Translations under genes and position numbers: made by a program
In this document: piece after piece, positions 1 to 11,076 of the stretch
Layout: each line of letters opens with the position of its first letter
Numbering within the stretch: position 1 is the first letter of the stretch
Assembly (NCBI GenBank): GCA_019828595.1
Contig: JAHQRK010000027.1
Coordinates: 496,001 to 560,000, forward strand
Direction: 5' to 3'
Length of the DNA stretch: 64,000 nucleotides
DNA from: Aphanomyces cochlioides
Lineage: Eukaryota > Oomycota > Saprolegniomycetes > Saprolegniales > Verrucalvaceae
Notes under the pieces: model-generated
What the model saw: the letters and a program-made list of their open reading frames with translations, nothing else
What the model was told of the DNA's origin: nothing
The model's database searches: none

Positions 1-180
1 GTTTGCCATTTTCGTCTTCCGGAGATGTAAAGCGAACACCTGATTGTTGTAATGACGGAATATTTCGGGAGCAAACGCGCGTGCTTCTTGTGGCTCTGTG
101 CTCCCGTCGATCTTGCCTTCTTCAACGAGTTTTTGAAGTACTGTCTGTGCTTGGCAGTCACTTGTCCAGCGCGCGGACAT
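1..180 (-). CDS. Conserved small oomycete-type hypothetical protein, C-terminus cut by window edge
   Basis: An ATG at 180 opens a minus-strand frame that stays open to base 1, giving 60 residues that begin MSARWTSDCQAQ and run through VLQKLVEEGKIDGS. The layout (short Trp/Cys-containing start, acidic helix, then a basic stretch with HYNN and LRKTK) is what I remember from a widespread oomycete family of unknown function, often found near transposons. No domain can be named. A TTATCCGGA motif lies 47 bp upstream (227-235), at the spacing seen before other genes here. The gene is incomplete because the window ends. The family resemblance is from memory; function unknown. Confidence 0.45.
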   Translation of the reverse strand, partial: MSARWTSDCQAQTVLQKLVEEGKIDGSTEPQEARAFAPEIFRHYNNQVFALHLRKTKMAN

Positions 181-226
181 TTCTAGAATGAGAAACCCCG
201 CGCAAAATGTGTCCTTGTACGGAATT

Positions 227-235
227 TTATCCGGA
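227..235. promoter_or_regulatory. TTATCCGGA promoter-type half-site
   Basis: One half of the palindrome found upstream of several genes in this window, here 47 bp upstream of the minus-strand start at 180. A promoter role is inferred only from recurrence and position. Confidence 0.35.
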
Positions 236-236
236 C

Positions 237-863
237 ATGTTGAAGTTTGGGCACTTCTGGATTTATAAAATAATGTTGGTGGTGGTTCTTATTATAATAT
301 TGTTATATAATAGAATTTTCGACAAATTTTGGCGAGAAAAAGTTGGTCAACTTCAAGTTATCCACGATTTGAAGGCTAAGAGTGGTTTTCAAAGCAGAAT
401 AACTTTATCTAGATTCATCAACCGAAACCAAACTTCGTTCCCAGATAGTACAGCTTCTCTTCTTTGCATACATTTATAAATGGCATCACATCTCGTTCAA
501 ATGAAGAAGATGTCAAACCTCAAAGTATGTTATCTTTCGCAAATTAAGCATGTTTAAGGCCTTGTACCTAGGTCCAACTGTCAAAACCAGGGTAAAAGAC
601 AGGTCGCTTAGATGCTCGCAAGCTGTGTCAGTATTTTGAGTGTATTTGTGGTGTACAGTTCGCACCCAGCGACGAGAATAACGCCGTTAAAGTCATGTAC
701 TTTCTTTAGAAGCTAACAATGTTAGTCACAAATTATGACTAACTATCGCACATGTTATAATCGAAATATTATGTTATAATTGTCATTTTACAGAATTATA
801 CAAATTAAATATGCTGTTTCACATTTGTAAAATAGGCTCATTTTACATTTTGAGAAGCTCGAG
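237..863. other. AT-rich stretch without a recognised gene
   Basis: Only short frames of low coding character. Around 700-830 it becomes very AT-rich with ATTATG/TTATAAT runs, typical of the flank of an old transposon. The left end of the decayed element with genes at 864-2757 may lie here, but I could not find terminal repeats. Confidence 0.3.
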
Positions 864-1739
864 ATGAGCGACACTGACGAGCTCCTAGACAAGATTTGGA
901 GTGCGGGAGCTGCTATGCTTCGCCGCCAACATGCTGTTAGCGACGTGCCCTACTGTCGACGCAGATTTCGTGCTCTTTTTGGTGTGGAACCCATGATTGT
1001 TGCTCTTCTGTGGGTGGAAAAGCCACATGAATGTCAAACCACAAGTGTGATTCACTTGATGTGGGCCCTCATGTTTCTCAGGCTTTATGCATCCGAGACT
1101 GTCCACGCAACTCTCGCAGGCGTGGACGAAAAAACGTTTCGTAAATGGTAATGGTCATGGATCGTGCACTTATCTCAACTCGAGACGGTACATTAGTATG
1201 ATATCATAATATAACATTAACATTAGATTGTTTGGGAGAACCGCTTTCAAAATGCATTGGATGGCGCGACTGTATTTGTTTCCCTTGACGGCATTGACTG
1301 TAGAATAAACGAGCCAAGGCCATTCGACCCGATGTGGTACTCCCACAAATTTCATGGCGCGGGATTGAGGTATGAAGTTGGGGTATGCATTCGGACTGTT
1401 GTTTGGGTGAATGGGGGAGTGCCTTGTGGTACCTGGCCAGATATTTCTCTAGCTAGAAGCTCGTTTGTCAACGCACTTGAGCCTCATGAGACTGCTATTG
1501 CCGATCGCGGTTACTCGGGAGATCCTCATTTTATTACACCCAATTCACAGCCACAATCAACTCAACAACAAAAATTAATTATGTCACGTCATGAAACAGT
1601 CAACAGTCGTTTGAAGCAATTTGGTGCCCTGCGGCAAATGTTTCGTCATGAACTCAATTTACACTTAATCTGCTTCCATGCTGTGGCTAATGTCGTCCAA
1701 ATGACACTTGAGAACGATTCACCTCTGTTTTCAGTCTAG
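864..1739 (+). pseudogene. Decayed DDE_Tnp_4-like transposase
   Basis: Two blocks in the same frame, 864-1187 and 1227-1739, joined by a plausible 39-nt intron at 1188-1226 (GTACAT..CATTAG). The second block carries the DDE signature: SLDGIDCRI (first Asp), IADRGYSG (second Asp) and RHETVNSRLKQF (Glu), followed by the hydrophobic C-terminal helix HAVANVVQM. This pattern is established for transposases of the DDE_Tnp_4 / IS5-PIF superfamily. An in-frame TAA at 1149-1151, directly after FRKW, interrupts the N-terminal part. No splice choice I tried removes it without another stop, so the gene looks dead. It converges with the Myb-like gene at 1731-2757, the two-gene layout of PIF/Harbinger-type elements. 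Confidence 0.6.
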
Positions 1740-2757
1740 ATAAAATGAATACACGTCTTGTTGGTTTACATTACGCATTCGTTGACTAATTCCCGCACCC
1801 TCCTGGGCTTGTCGTAGCTCATAATCTTTGAGCCAATCTTCCTCCTCCTTTGCAGACTTCTCGGTTTCAAATTGCATCTCTTTCTGCTTCAACTCGTGGA
1901 TTTCTTCTTGTGTACGCATTTGGTTTTCTAAGTAGTCTGCTATTGCTGAGTTCACTTGTGAAGTTGACAAGGTCGAAGCAGGAGACTTCCCAGAGTTGAA
2001 GGGTTTTTCGTTGCCCCCCATAGGTTTCCAAACGATCGTTGACTTCTTCACTGGCACGCGCTGATTCCTCGCTGTCAGTTTTCAGCATCATCCGTTTTGA
2101 AGGACGCGAGCTTACTTCTTCACGAAGCCTCTCGCCGAGTGATTCTAATCGATCCGATTTTGCCTTCTTCTCCCATTTCTTGGCACACTTAACAGCTTTA
2201 GCATCCTACATTGCATCACGCCTATCGTTCTAAATGAATTCATCTACCTTTATTTGGCTTGTGATATCCGTTAGAAGTTGATGATACACATCAAAATCCT
2301 CAGCAATACCAGACTTTCGACGTGAAGCAGCATCAGTCTTCTCAAACTCCTCAACGAGCAAGACAAAGCGATCTTTCACAGTCCTAGAGCTCAAGCTTGA
2401 CTCGAGATATTCGTTCAAATTTTCTGCGACAATGTCGTACTTCTCGCCTTTCCTTCCATGCTCGGCCGCAAACGGTCTAACATTCAGTATCTCTCTAAGC
2501 AAAGCCAAATCAGCCTTTGGTGTGAAGTAAAACTTCTTTTTCGCCGCCTTTGTTGATGCACCAGCGCCGACGGAAGAGCATTTTTCTGCAGCTTGGACGG
2601 CACATGCTTGGGAACTTACGCGTACCGACAGATCAGCCTCATAGAGCTCATTAGAGCACATGTGGTGTACGAGGTTGTCACAGACGGAGCAACCAGCAAC
2701 TTCCATTGCTTCATTTGCCCCTAAAGAGCACTTGTCGTACATGCATGGGCCCATCAT
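1731..2757 (-). pseudogene. Decayed Myb/SANT-like companion protein of the transposon
   Basis: Reads from ATG 2757. A Cys-rich start (CSVCDNLVHHMC) is followed by a trihelical DNA-binding-like segment containing KADLALLREILNVRPFAA and RTVKDRFVLLVEEF, a pattern known from the Myb/SANT-like second ORF of oomycete transposons. After about residue 165 the frame is lost: a stop follows KVDEFI, the next block (about 2220-2060) contains a TAG, and a frameshift near 2050 moves to a glutamate-rich coiled-coil tail ending at 1731 (KQKEMQFETEKSAKEEEDW). At least two lesions make it a pseudogene. It overlaps the transposase end by 9 bp on the other strand. Inference: second gene of the same element. Confidence 0.5.
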
Positions 2758-3129
2758 CTTGTTCGCTTGTGTTTCCCTGCCACAGAATAACTGTTTTTTG
2801 GCGTGAAAGAATTACGTATGATTGTGAGCTCTGACCACTTTTCCGGATTGAAAAAACACGTCGAGGGAGACAAAACACGTGGTTTCATATGACCTACGTA
2901 TAAATGGATACTGTCAACTCAATTTTTCAGTCCTTCTGAAACCTTCTAATTTACTACTCTGACGGGATGTAAAACACGTCAAAATACTCACTATTTGAAA
3001 ATAGTCGTGGTATGCGAAATATTTCAGCCGAATATTGAATAGCTCACGAAATGCGAAATTTCGTAGATTCCTCTCGCTATCCATATTATCATTTAAAATA
3101 TGTATACCAAAAAAAATATCTCACGATAG
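2758..3129. other. Transposon-flank spacer with AAAACACGT repeats
   Basis: No gene seen. AAAACACGT occurs three times (about 2848, 2873 and 2971), probably subterminal repeats of one of the adjoining elements, which is inference. The sequence becomes AT-rich towards the Crypton start. Confidence 0.25.
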
Positions 3130-3150
3130 TTGGGATTTACGAAATTCTTG

Positions 3151-3159
3151 TTATCCGGA
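3151..3159 (+). promoter_or_regulatory. TTATCCGGA motif upstream of the Crypton gene
   Basis: The half-site lies 37 bp upstream of the likely Crypton start codon (ATG 3196). It matches the host-gene motif described in the findings. Role inferred. Confidence 0.3.
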
Positions 3160-3195
3160 CAGATTGTGCGGCTTGGTGTCAGTCAAAAAGGGGCA

Positions 3196-5336
3196 ATGGG
3201 GCCAGAAGATGATGTGATGGATATGTGTCTTTCAAAGAACACGCGGCACCAATACGGCGTCATCCAAAAGCGGCTTGTGTCTTGGATGAAGCTGCAGTAT
3301 CCTTCTAGTCTAATAGAAGACAAAGTCAAGCTTCCACTCGACATCAATGTATGCAAACAGTTCCTGACGCATGAGTCGATAAAGCGAAACGCTTCAAATT
3401 CGGACACCACTACCTACATATCCGCCGCATCTTTGAACGGCTGCAGAAGCGCAATCGTCAATCTGCACAAAGAAGCAAAGGTGGATATGCCCAAAGAGCT
3501 CAATTCCCTCCTTTCTGGTACAACATTTTCCGTCTACCCGAAAGCTCTATTCACATAGATTTTACTTCTGGCTACAAGCGAAAGATTGCACAACTCAAAG
3601 AAGAGGGGTCGATGCAAATTTAGAGGGCAAAACCCTAATTACATTTGAAGGTAGTCTAGATATATAGATTTCATGACACAGAATAGGATACAAATTTCTA
3701 GCAAAGACAGCACTGCAGACATTGGCCAGTAAAGACTGCAAGTTGGCACAATGCTTTCTTGTCTTCTGTTGGAATCTTGTTGCTCGCTCGGCAACGGTGG
3801 GCTCCTTAACCTTCATCACATTTCTTGGAATGGTATGCTCGTACATTTATGGAGCTAATGAATATTTCAGGCGATGCTCTGGTAGTCCAGTATGCTCGCA
3901 CGAAGAGCGATCAGGCTGGAGATAATTGTACTCCGCATCATATCTATGCAAATCCCTCGAATCCGTCTATTTGCCCAATTTTAAGGTTTGCTTGGTTTGC
4001 TTACTCTGTTTATTGAGTCATGTAGTCTTGCATTGTACGTGTTCACAAAAGGGTCACAGTTGGAAAAGTGCACCTTATTGTTTGGGGTTAATGCAAAAGA
4101 GAAATTCTCGGCATGGCTGACAAAGACTTTACAAAAAAACAGAGATGAAACGCTCAACCTGGGAATTTTGGCCAAAGAAGTTGGCACACACTCGTTCAGA
4201 AAAGGTGTCGCGAACGAGTTGTCCAACTCACCGGGTGGTCCAACTCAGGTGTCAGTCTGGTTACGCGCACACTGGTCTCTAGGTGTGCAAGGTCTCTACA
4301 TTTTCTCTGGCTCTGGGGGCGACCAATTTGTTGGTCGGGCGGCAGCAGGTCTACTTGGACTTGGTTGAAATGATTGATATTTACATGGATAGGGCTAAAT
4401 GTCAATGATATTGAATTTGCCAATTTGCCCCCTCATTTCAATGGGCTAACACTCTCACAAGACGATCTGGAGACGATTCTGCCAGGCTACAGCTCATAGT
4501 ACCCAGAGTCTTTTCGTTGTGTGGTACCATTTCTCTTAGCTTCTATTGTGTATCATTCCGAGTGGCTGATGGGCAATTTATCAGCAGACCACCCCCTCTT
4601 TTCTTCTCTTCTTTGGACAACAAAACTTGTTTCTCGACTTGGTGGTCAAATTGAGACTGGGCGAATATATAATCCTGTGTCATCCATGCGTGCGACTGGT
4701 GTGCCACCTCACGTTGTTTTGGCTGAACGGATGAAAGCTATAGAAGACAAATTGTGCTTTATGGAACAAATATTCAGTTCGTTACCAAGTCAAATCCGCG
4801 ATGCAATTGCTGAACAAGTTACACTGCCTCCTCAATCTACAATGCCACAACAGTTTTTGGATGATCTGTGCTCGAACATTGTTTCCAGACTACAACAAAG
4901 CTCATTAACTTTGCCCGAAACCGACGTGTCAGAACCAAATGCTCCAACTCTGATTGCTCCCAGTGATTTGAAATGTCCTACGTGTAAAGTGTTTGATGCA
5001 TGGCATATGTGGTGGAATGGAGTACCCAATTTCAGAGTAAGTACACCTCTGCGGCGTTTTCTACCTCGTAATTTCCCCAAATCTTCTGATCGAGTGAATT
5101 TCAGCAAGCTCAAGCGAGTTATGACAGAACTTTTGAAGCATGCGAGCGTCGACGGGCGAGAGATGGTGCGTTTGGACGTGTTGCGCAGAACCCAGGAATT
5201 TGAGCGTTGCATGGTTGCATTGTGCAACTCAATTGGCGTGGACTTGGAGGAGCGTTCAATTGGCCGACGAAAAATGTCCGACTTGACGTATCCAACCCTC
5301 TATGATCTCATTGCTAAAGGTGCAAAGAAGTTGTAA
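3196..5336 (+). pseudogene. Decayed Crypton tyrosine-recombinase transposon gene
   Basis: Fragments in all three plus frames follow the order of an oomycete Crypton. First comes an N-terminal core-binding domain (KNTRHQYGVIQKRLVSWMKL .. AASLNGCRSAIVNLHKEA). The catalytic domain follows, with the first Arg in CWNLVARSATV, the Lys in VVQYARTKSDQ, and HxxR as GTHSFRKGVAN. The nucleophile Tyr lies in LYIFSGSGGDQFVGRAAAG. The last part (4680-5336) is a separate GCR1_C-like DNA-binding domain (PLRRFLPRNFPKSS .. FSKLKRVMTELLKH). Tyrosine recombinase residues and a GCR1_C tail are established Crypton traits. Stops at about 3558, 4016 and 4368 and repeated frame changes show it is inactive. AHWSLG replaces the usual small residue before Trp. 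Family call confident; boundaries approximate. Confidence 0.7.
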
Positions 5337-5548
5337 GTGTACATAGTGTAATATACCTGCTTCATTGATTTGCCATGCTTTGGTGATGGAACGCTTCTTG
5401 TCAGCTCCTCGGCTTCGAGATGATGGAGCCTTCGATCATTCGTTCTAATTTGTCGGCATGAATTGAAATGTGAAACTCGCCGAAAGCTGATAAATAGAAA
5501 TTGAGAGGTTTCGTATTTCTTTCGCAAACCCCCATATATGAGTAAATA
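5337..5548. other. Spacer between Crypton remnant and Tigger element
   Basis: No gene seen. The TA at 5547-5548 is the left target-site duplication of the Tigger element. Confidence 0.3.
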
Positions 5549-7282
5549 CAGAGGCCTGGTAAATATAAGCGTATAGTGGTACACTATTTTGATTGGACAA
5601 GTCGCCCCTATCAATGTTCGCAGTGTCCACTAAAACTTATACCCTTTTACAATAAATATTCTAAATATTTACACAACTAGGAAAACAGTAACATGATACA
5701 TCTTCAAAGACAATCACCAACAGTAAGCAATAAATATAAATGATATTACATTTGACGATGTAGATGACTCACTTTCAAGGACAGACAAATCAAACAAAAA
5801 TAATTATATAGTGTGTATATGAAAACATATATTTAGTGTGGATATATCAACTAGACTTCTTGGGAATTGCTTTCTCGAAAGCTTTCTTGATCGTTTCAGG
5901 GGAGATTGACTCCCATGCCTTGATTGCCCGTTTGATACAGAACATGCGCTTCTCAACAGCGCTTGAAGGGTGATAGGTTTCTTGTAGCCACAAATTTCTC
6001 AATTTGGCCTTAAAAGGACCCATGACCCCGACATCTAAGGGCTGCAGAATAGACGTCATATTGGGGGGAAGAGTGCACACAGTTGAGCTCAATTCCTCTT
6101 CAATATACTGAATGTTTTTTGGGGTTCGATGAGTCTCGAAGTTGTCAATCAAGATCAACGAAGGTCTCACAATTTCAGGTCTAACATTAATTAATGAAAT
6201 CAATAAAATATATTACCTTAAAATAGTGTCTAGATAGAAATTCCATCCTTCGCCGTCGATCCACACATTCTTCTGGACGGCATAAAAATGGCCTTGAGGG
6301 TACGTGCGAAGCTCGTTCGCATCAATCACACCACCAGGCTTGCCTTTGACAACAAAAAGAATAGGTAATTTATCTCCTAAATAGAGTTAGTAAGAGCAAT
6401 ATTGGAAAAACTTACCGTTACGTTTCGCTGCTAAAACGGCGGTTAGACGGCAGGACTTGTCCCCGTGGGTGATGCTGGCATCGCTGCCTCTTTGGGCAAG
6501 GATGTAGCGCGGAGGAGTATCGAAATAGATGCCAGTTTCGTCGCAATTAATGACGTCTCTGGCATCGAAATGGTCGTGTTCGTCCCAAAACTCGTCAAGG
6601 AATTTCGTTCGAACCTCCAGCATCTGCAATGTGGTCATTGCTTTTGCTGTTGAGGCTCTACGGCGCGAAAAACCGTGCCTGTAAACAAAGTCCCTACATA
6701 AATTAAAGAGAGACTTGTATGGATCCTCTTTTGAGGCAGAATATTCATTTACCCACTCCTGGTGATGAGCTTTGACTTGCTGAACTACATGGTAAGTCGT
6801 CAAGGGAAAGTTCTTTTCCCTCATTGCAACCATGTAGTCCAATAAATCCTAATATAACAATGAAATGAAGTTTATTATATTGACTTACATCGCCACCAGG
6901 AAGGATTTCCTTTCGGCCTGGAGCTCCTAGGTGTTGTCGTCTTTTGGCTAAGAGAGACTCTTGTATTGTCTTCTTTTCTCGTACGAAACCTTGTACTGTG
7001 CGAAGTGAAATGCCGCTAAGCTCTGAGACTTTTTTTTGCGTGAGCTCTTTCAGAGCACGCAAAACGTTTCGTTTAGTCTCGAGGCTGTACCGTCGCCGGG
7101 TCTTCACGATCTTGAGCTCATCATCCTCCATGTCGAAATATGAATAGACTTCTATCAGCCACTAATCTCTTTCCCTCCAAAATACCATTCTTGTGAAAAT
7201 TTATAACATAATATCTTAGAGGTCACTAGAATTGGTCCCAAAGTTCAAGTACCACTATACGCTTATATTTACCAGGCCTCTG
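5549..7282 (-). mobile_element. Complete Tigger/pogo-type DNA transposon (1734 bp)
   Basis: The terminal inverted repeats are 34 bp long and identical: 5549-5582, starting CAGAGGCCTGGTAAATATAA, and its exact reverse complement at 7249-7282. They are flanked by TA on both sides (5547-5548 and 7283-7284), the duplication made by Tc1/mariner-pogo elements. CAG at the outer end is also typical. One transposase gene with an open frame across three introns fills the element. Identical TIRs and an open gene suggest recent insertion and possible activity (inference). Confidence 0.88.
5847..7131 (-). CDS. Tigger/pogo-like DDE_1 transposase, 389 aa, apparently intact
   Basis: Four exons join in frame: 6889-7131, 6416-6848, 6217-6376 and 5847-6180 (introns of 40, 39 and 36 nt). 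Total 1170 nt, ATG to TGA, 389 residues. The N-terminus has a helix-turn-helix (VLRALKELTQKKVSELSG). A CENP-B/Tc5-like middle follows (FSRRRASTAKAMTTLQMLEV). The DDE_1 catalytic core reads INCDETGIYF (first Asp), LILIDNFETH (second Asp) and ILQPLDVGVMGPFKAKLR (third acidic residue, Asp as usual in pogo). It binds the TIRs and performs cut-and-paste transposition (family knowledge). No internal stop or frame break was found once the introns are removed. It is the only gene of the element. Confidence 0.85.
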
Positions 7283-7429
7283 TAGTGGCTGTGGTGCATG
7301 TCGCTGCCTGATATTTGGCTCACATGAACTCCATGAATAACTTAAACCTCAGAAATGTCCAAGGCGATCATAACATTCAAATTTATTTATAATATTAACC
7401 AATCACATCACCAACGCATCAATTCCGAA

Positions 7430-7697
7430 ACCTCGTCCGACAAATTCCCAGTACAATACAATAAATGGGCTCAAAATGCCATTTTGAGGCCAAATTCAAT
7501 AATTGAGGTCAAAATATGAACTTGTTTATCTCCAAGAGTTTTGCACCAAGTCCAATATTTTTGGTTGGGATATACTCAGTGGAGGCTCCCAAAATGCCAT
7601 TTTACGAAATGGAGGTTTTACCTCCATTTTGAATATGCGTTGATCCCATTTTGGCTGAAAATGGCATATTGATTTTGAAATTTTGCCAGACGCACCC
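7430..7697. repeat. MITE copy A with central foldback
   Basis: Reverse-complement relative of 31819-32058. Shared blocks include GTCTGGCAAAATTTCAAAAT, GCCATTTTCAGCCAAAATGG and a perfect small foldback (AAATGGAGG TTTTA CCTCCATTT). One end is clear (..GCGTCTGGCAA near 7697, next to TTA); the other is diverged, so the left limit is approximate. No coding capacity. Confidence 0.65.
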
Positions 7698-7788
7698 TTA
7701 ATTACCGTATATCGTAAGTCATTTCGATGTCTGACGACGATGTAATAAAATACCATGTGAGAACTCTGCCCACTTTATACTTGTCAGA

Positions 7789-9323
7789 ATGAATATAATA
7801 AATTTTCTTAGGACGCTCGGTCAAATTCGTTGTTCACGCATGAGGAAGTACCATCGACTGGCCTCAGGCCGTCCCTCTATAAAGGGCAAACCACGCAAAG
7901 GGCCAAAGCAATACAAGCGATCTTTTACATCTAACGCATTCAAGTGGCTCGTGGTGCAAGAGTACATGACGAACGGTCTCGGCGACACTGGTCTATCCAA
8001 TGCAATGTCCAAGTACTTCCCAGGACTCACAGGCACAAGGGAAGTGTCAACTAAAAAAAAATTCAAGCTTGGTACAGAAATCGAGAATCAATTGAACAAA
8101 AAGCTGTAAATCCTGCGTCAGCGAATATGATGAATACGCGACAGCTGGACCAAGCGACGGTGCTCGATATGGCCGCAGAAAGACGGATTGTCGAATGGAT
8201 TGTGGAGCGCCGTCTTGAAGGTATCCCAATCTGCAACCTGTTGCTACAACAATATGCATTACAGATTGCTAAAGAAAACAATCTTTTACCACAGCAGTTT
8301 AAGGCAAGTAACCGTTGGATTGAGTCGTTTATGAAACGGCATGAACTGTCAATGAGATGCCAAACTCGATGTGGCAATAAGTCACCCGAAGAAGGCGATG
8401 CAACGTTGAAGGCCTTCAGTGACAAGATACTAAAATTGGTTGAAGAAAACGAAATTGTGGAGATTTACAATGCCGATCAAACCGCGGTAAATTATGAATA
8501 TCTAGGACGAAAGACAATCAATGCAGTTGGTGAAAAGCTTGTGTGGATCCGGACGAGTGGTCATGAGGAGCAACGCGCAACGGCAATGCTACTTGCGAAT
8601 TCAAAAGGGGAAATTTTTCTTTGTTTATTGTGTTGAAGACAACTAAATGTTCCGTCGAAAAGAATGTCCAAGAAAATATTGATGAGCGAAACGGTTTTGG
8701 AAAAATTGTATGGAAAGAGATATGCAAGAAAGTTTACCGCGCAGCTTTATGGCAATCCAACAGCTTGGTGCAATTCAGCAATATGTGCGAGTTCATCAAT
8801 TATCATTTTGGAAACCGCAAAGGTAAAAATGTCAAACCAATTCTATTGATATGGTATGATTTTGCTTCCTCATTTTGTCCTAAAGTCATGGAATTAGCAG
8901 CTTCATTAAATGTCATGCTTGAAAAGTACCTCCAGGATTTACTTGGATTTGTCAGCCAGCTGACGTTGCATGGATCAAGCTGTTCAAAACAATGATGAGT
9001 AAAAATTGGATACATCAATTGCAAAAGTCAGTGCAAAACCACAACTCTAGCTTGGGAGCCTTTAAGCTGCATGCGCCAACACGTTTTGATCTTGTTCAAT
9101 GGGCGTCAGACGCATGGAATCACTTGAGCTCCAAGATTATCATGAATGGCTTTAAAAGTGCATGATTATTGCCGCTACCACAAACATTGAAGAGGCGTCG
9201 GTCGACGACAACAACGACGGAGATGAATTGTTCGATTCAATCGTCGAGCTTGCAAGCATGAGAGCCGAAATTCGAAGCGAGGAAGACATTTTTGGCGATG
9301 TGATCTACGAAATAGTTGTTTAG
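7789..9323 (+). pseudogene. Decayed DDE_1 (jerky/Tigger-like) transposase
   Basis: Plus-strand pieces in changing frames follow a common oomycete DDE_1 transposase. An N-terminal DNA-binding part (SFTSNAFKWLVVQEYM) is followed by RRIVEWIVERRLEGIPI, a CENP-B type helix. The first catalytic Asp lies in EIYNADQTAVNYEYL, then GHEEQRATAMLLANS. Next come YGNPTAWCNSAI, the WYDFAS second-Asp region, ICQPADVAWIKLFKTMM with the third acidic position, and a C-terminal SEEDIFGDVIYEIVV stop at 9323. Frame changes near 8110, 8640, 8930 and 9160 and a stop after FKSA show that it is dead. No TIRs were found. It is not closely related to the intact element at 5549-7282: motif spacing and sequence differ. Confidence 0.6.
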
Positions 9324-9851
9324 ATCTTTGTAATTCATGATGATGAGTGTCTTACCAGTCTCTTGTTGCACCACCTTCGTCGTTTCTGTCGTTGACTTGG
9401 ACCACCACCACGTCTTCAATGTTTGCTGCATGGTGACCAGTCTTGACGCTCGAGGTATTCCATGCTCTTCACGATCATTGCTTGATCGTGCCTGTGTGCT
9501 CTTTGTGATCGGCAGAATCTTGGAAAATGGCAAACTCGAAAGGATGACTGCAGAATTTCCACCAATGAGAATATTTTATGGCCAACTGAAAGATCGAAAA
9601 AAACTTTTCCCATACAAAGTGTTAGTGAATTTCTTTTATTTCAACTTTCGACTTATAAATTAATTATCTTAAACATTGTATGTAATAAATTCAACAGTAC
9701 AATGTATTTTGTGATTAGTTTACCCCATATGAATTTATATACTGTATTTAATAATATCTTTTGTAAAACAGAAATAATCAATATATAGAGGTTATTTTTT
9801 TGTTTTGACACCAAAATGACTTACGATATACGGTACTTTCTGACGCCCAAC
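9324..9851. other. AT-rich spacer
   Basis: No frame with convincing coding character. Becomes strongly AT-rich at 9640-9800. It holds the presumed promoter of the paralogue starting at 9852 and the 3' flank of the transposase relic. Confidence 0.3.
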
Positions 9852-11076
9852 ATGGCGCCAAAGTTGTCCGACGACGAGAAGCTCAGGCGGCGGCTGTACT
9901 TTCGCGACAAGCAACGAGAGCATCGCAATCGATTACGGCATGATATTGTAGCGGCCAAAGCGGAGTTTGAAGATCTAACGGCTCTCGCTACGCCATTGAA
10001 AGCGAAACATAGACCACTCGTTGATGCTGATGGAGCATTGTCGTGGTGCGTTGTCGCTGGCGTTTTTCGAGAAGAATTGAATAGTTCGACGTCAGAGCAT
10101 CAATCCTTGTTGAAAGAGACCAGAGCACGTGGAACCCTCCTGAAGGCTATGCAACGATTTGTCTCGCTCAACTTGCAATTGGTAAACAAATGGCCGCTCA
10201 ACAGTGGTGTCAACTCCAAGTTTGTTTAGGAACCTGAGGGACCTGTGCGCCATTGGCACCCTGCAACTTTGTTGGAGCATCCTCAAGCGCGGGAACTCGG
10301 CAAGGAATGGCTCACACAGCAGCTATATCACAACAAGGACAGTAGATTTCAGATATTTGCATGTGCTCGGATGGATGAAGAAGTTTACGGCGTGGATGTC
10401 GACATTTCGAACGACTGCACGACTTACGTGCAAACCATGCAGCAAATTTGGCCCGGAACCATCGACTCGTGCCGGAGCTTCTTCCAGAATCATACTGAGA
10501 CTCTTATCTTCAGACCCAACTCAAGTACATCGACATTTCCATAAAGGATTTCCTCACAGCGATCGTAGATTTCTATTGAAACCACTGAGAACACAAAGCT
10601 TTACCGCAAAATCTCGGCTGATGGCAGCTTCTTCAATATCCTCCAAGGCAATTTTGTCGAGGCGGATCGGTTCGTCATGGTCTTCCGACAAGTTGAAAAC
10701 GACGAAGCTTTCAACAGTGACTCGTATCGCCAGCGCCACAGCATGGCTTGGCTTGCTCTCGCGTGTTTCAAATCGGACTCACTTGTATCTTAGGATGGAT
10801 GTCCGACCGTTGTCCGAGACGCATGTCGTGTATCGATCGATTTATACAGCGTCACAGTACTATCGTGAAGGTCAAGGCTTTGTGAACCATGACGAACAGG
10901 CCATGCTTTGGAATCTCGACGTCTCCGACGTGCCGGAGGAGAAGAAGCTCGAGTGCTTACGCTCACGATTTATTCAACAACAACTTCACGGATACAGTGA
11001 TATGCGCCAACGTATTCAAAACATTGTTGGACGAGCTTGGGATACAACTCAAAGGCGAGCAAACTACGCTGATTGA
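9852..11076 (+). pseudogene. bZIP-like oomycete family protein, copy 1, probably broken
   Basis: ATG 9852 (MAPKLSDDEKLRRR) opens a basic region, YFRDKQREHRNRLRHDIV, followed by a helix, which resembles a short bZIP. A 48-nt intron (10182-10229) leads to RHWHPATLLEHPQARELGKE and a long C-terminal domain. A second intron (10525-10568) precedes ISIETTENTKLYRKISADG, and a third break at about 10750-10794 precedes MDVRPLSETHVVYRS. The parts match copy 2 (11655-12865) exon by exon. Two faults are visible. A one-base shift near 10505-10524 separates the exon frame from the donor used in copy 2. The third intron would need a GC..AG donor. The family is large in saprolegnians as far as I recall; its function is unknown. 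Pseudogene is likely but not certain. Confidence 0.5.

Noticed and set aside
9237..9533. 98-codon minus-strand frame
   Set aside because: Antisense to the end of the decayed DDE_1 transposase; no motif and no upstream signal.
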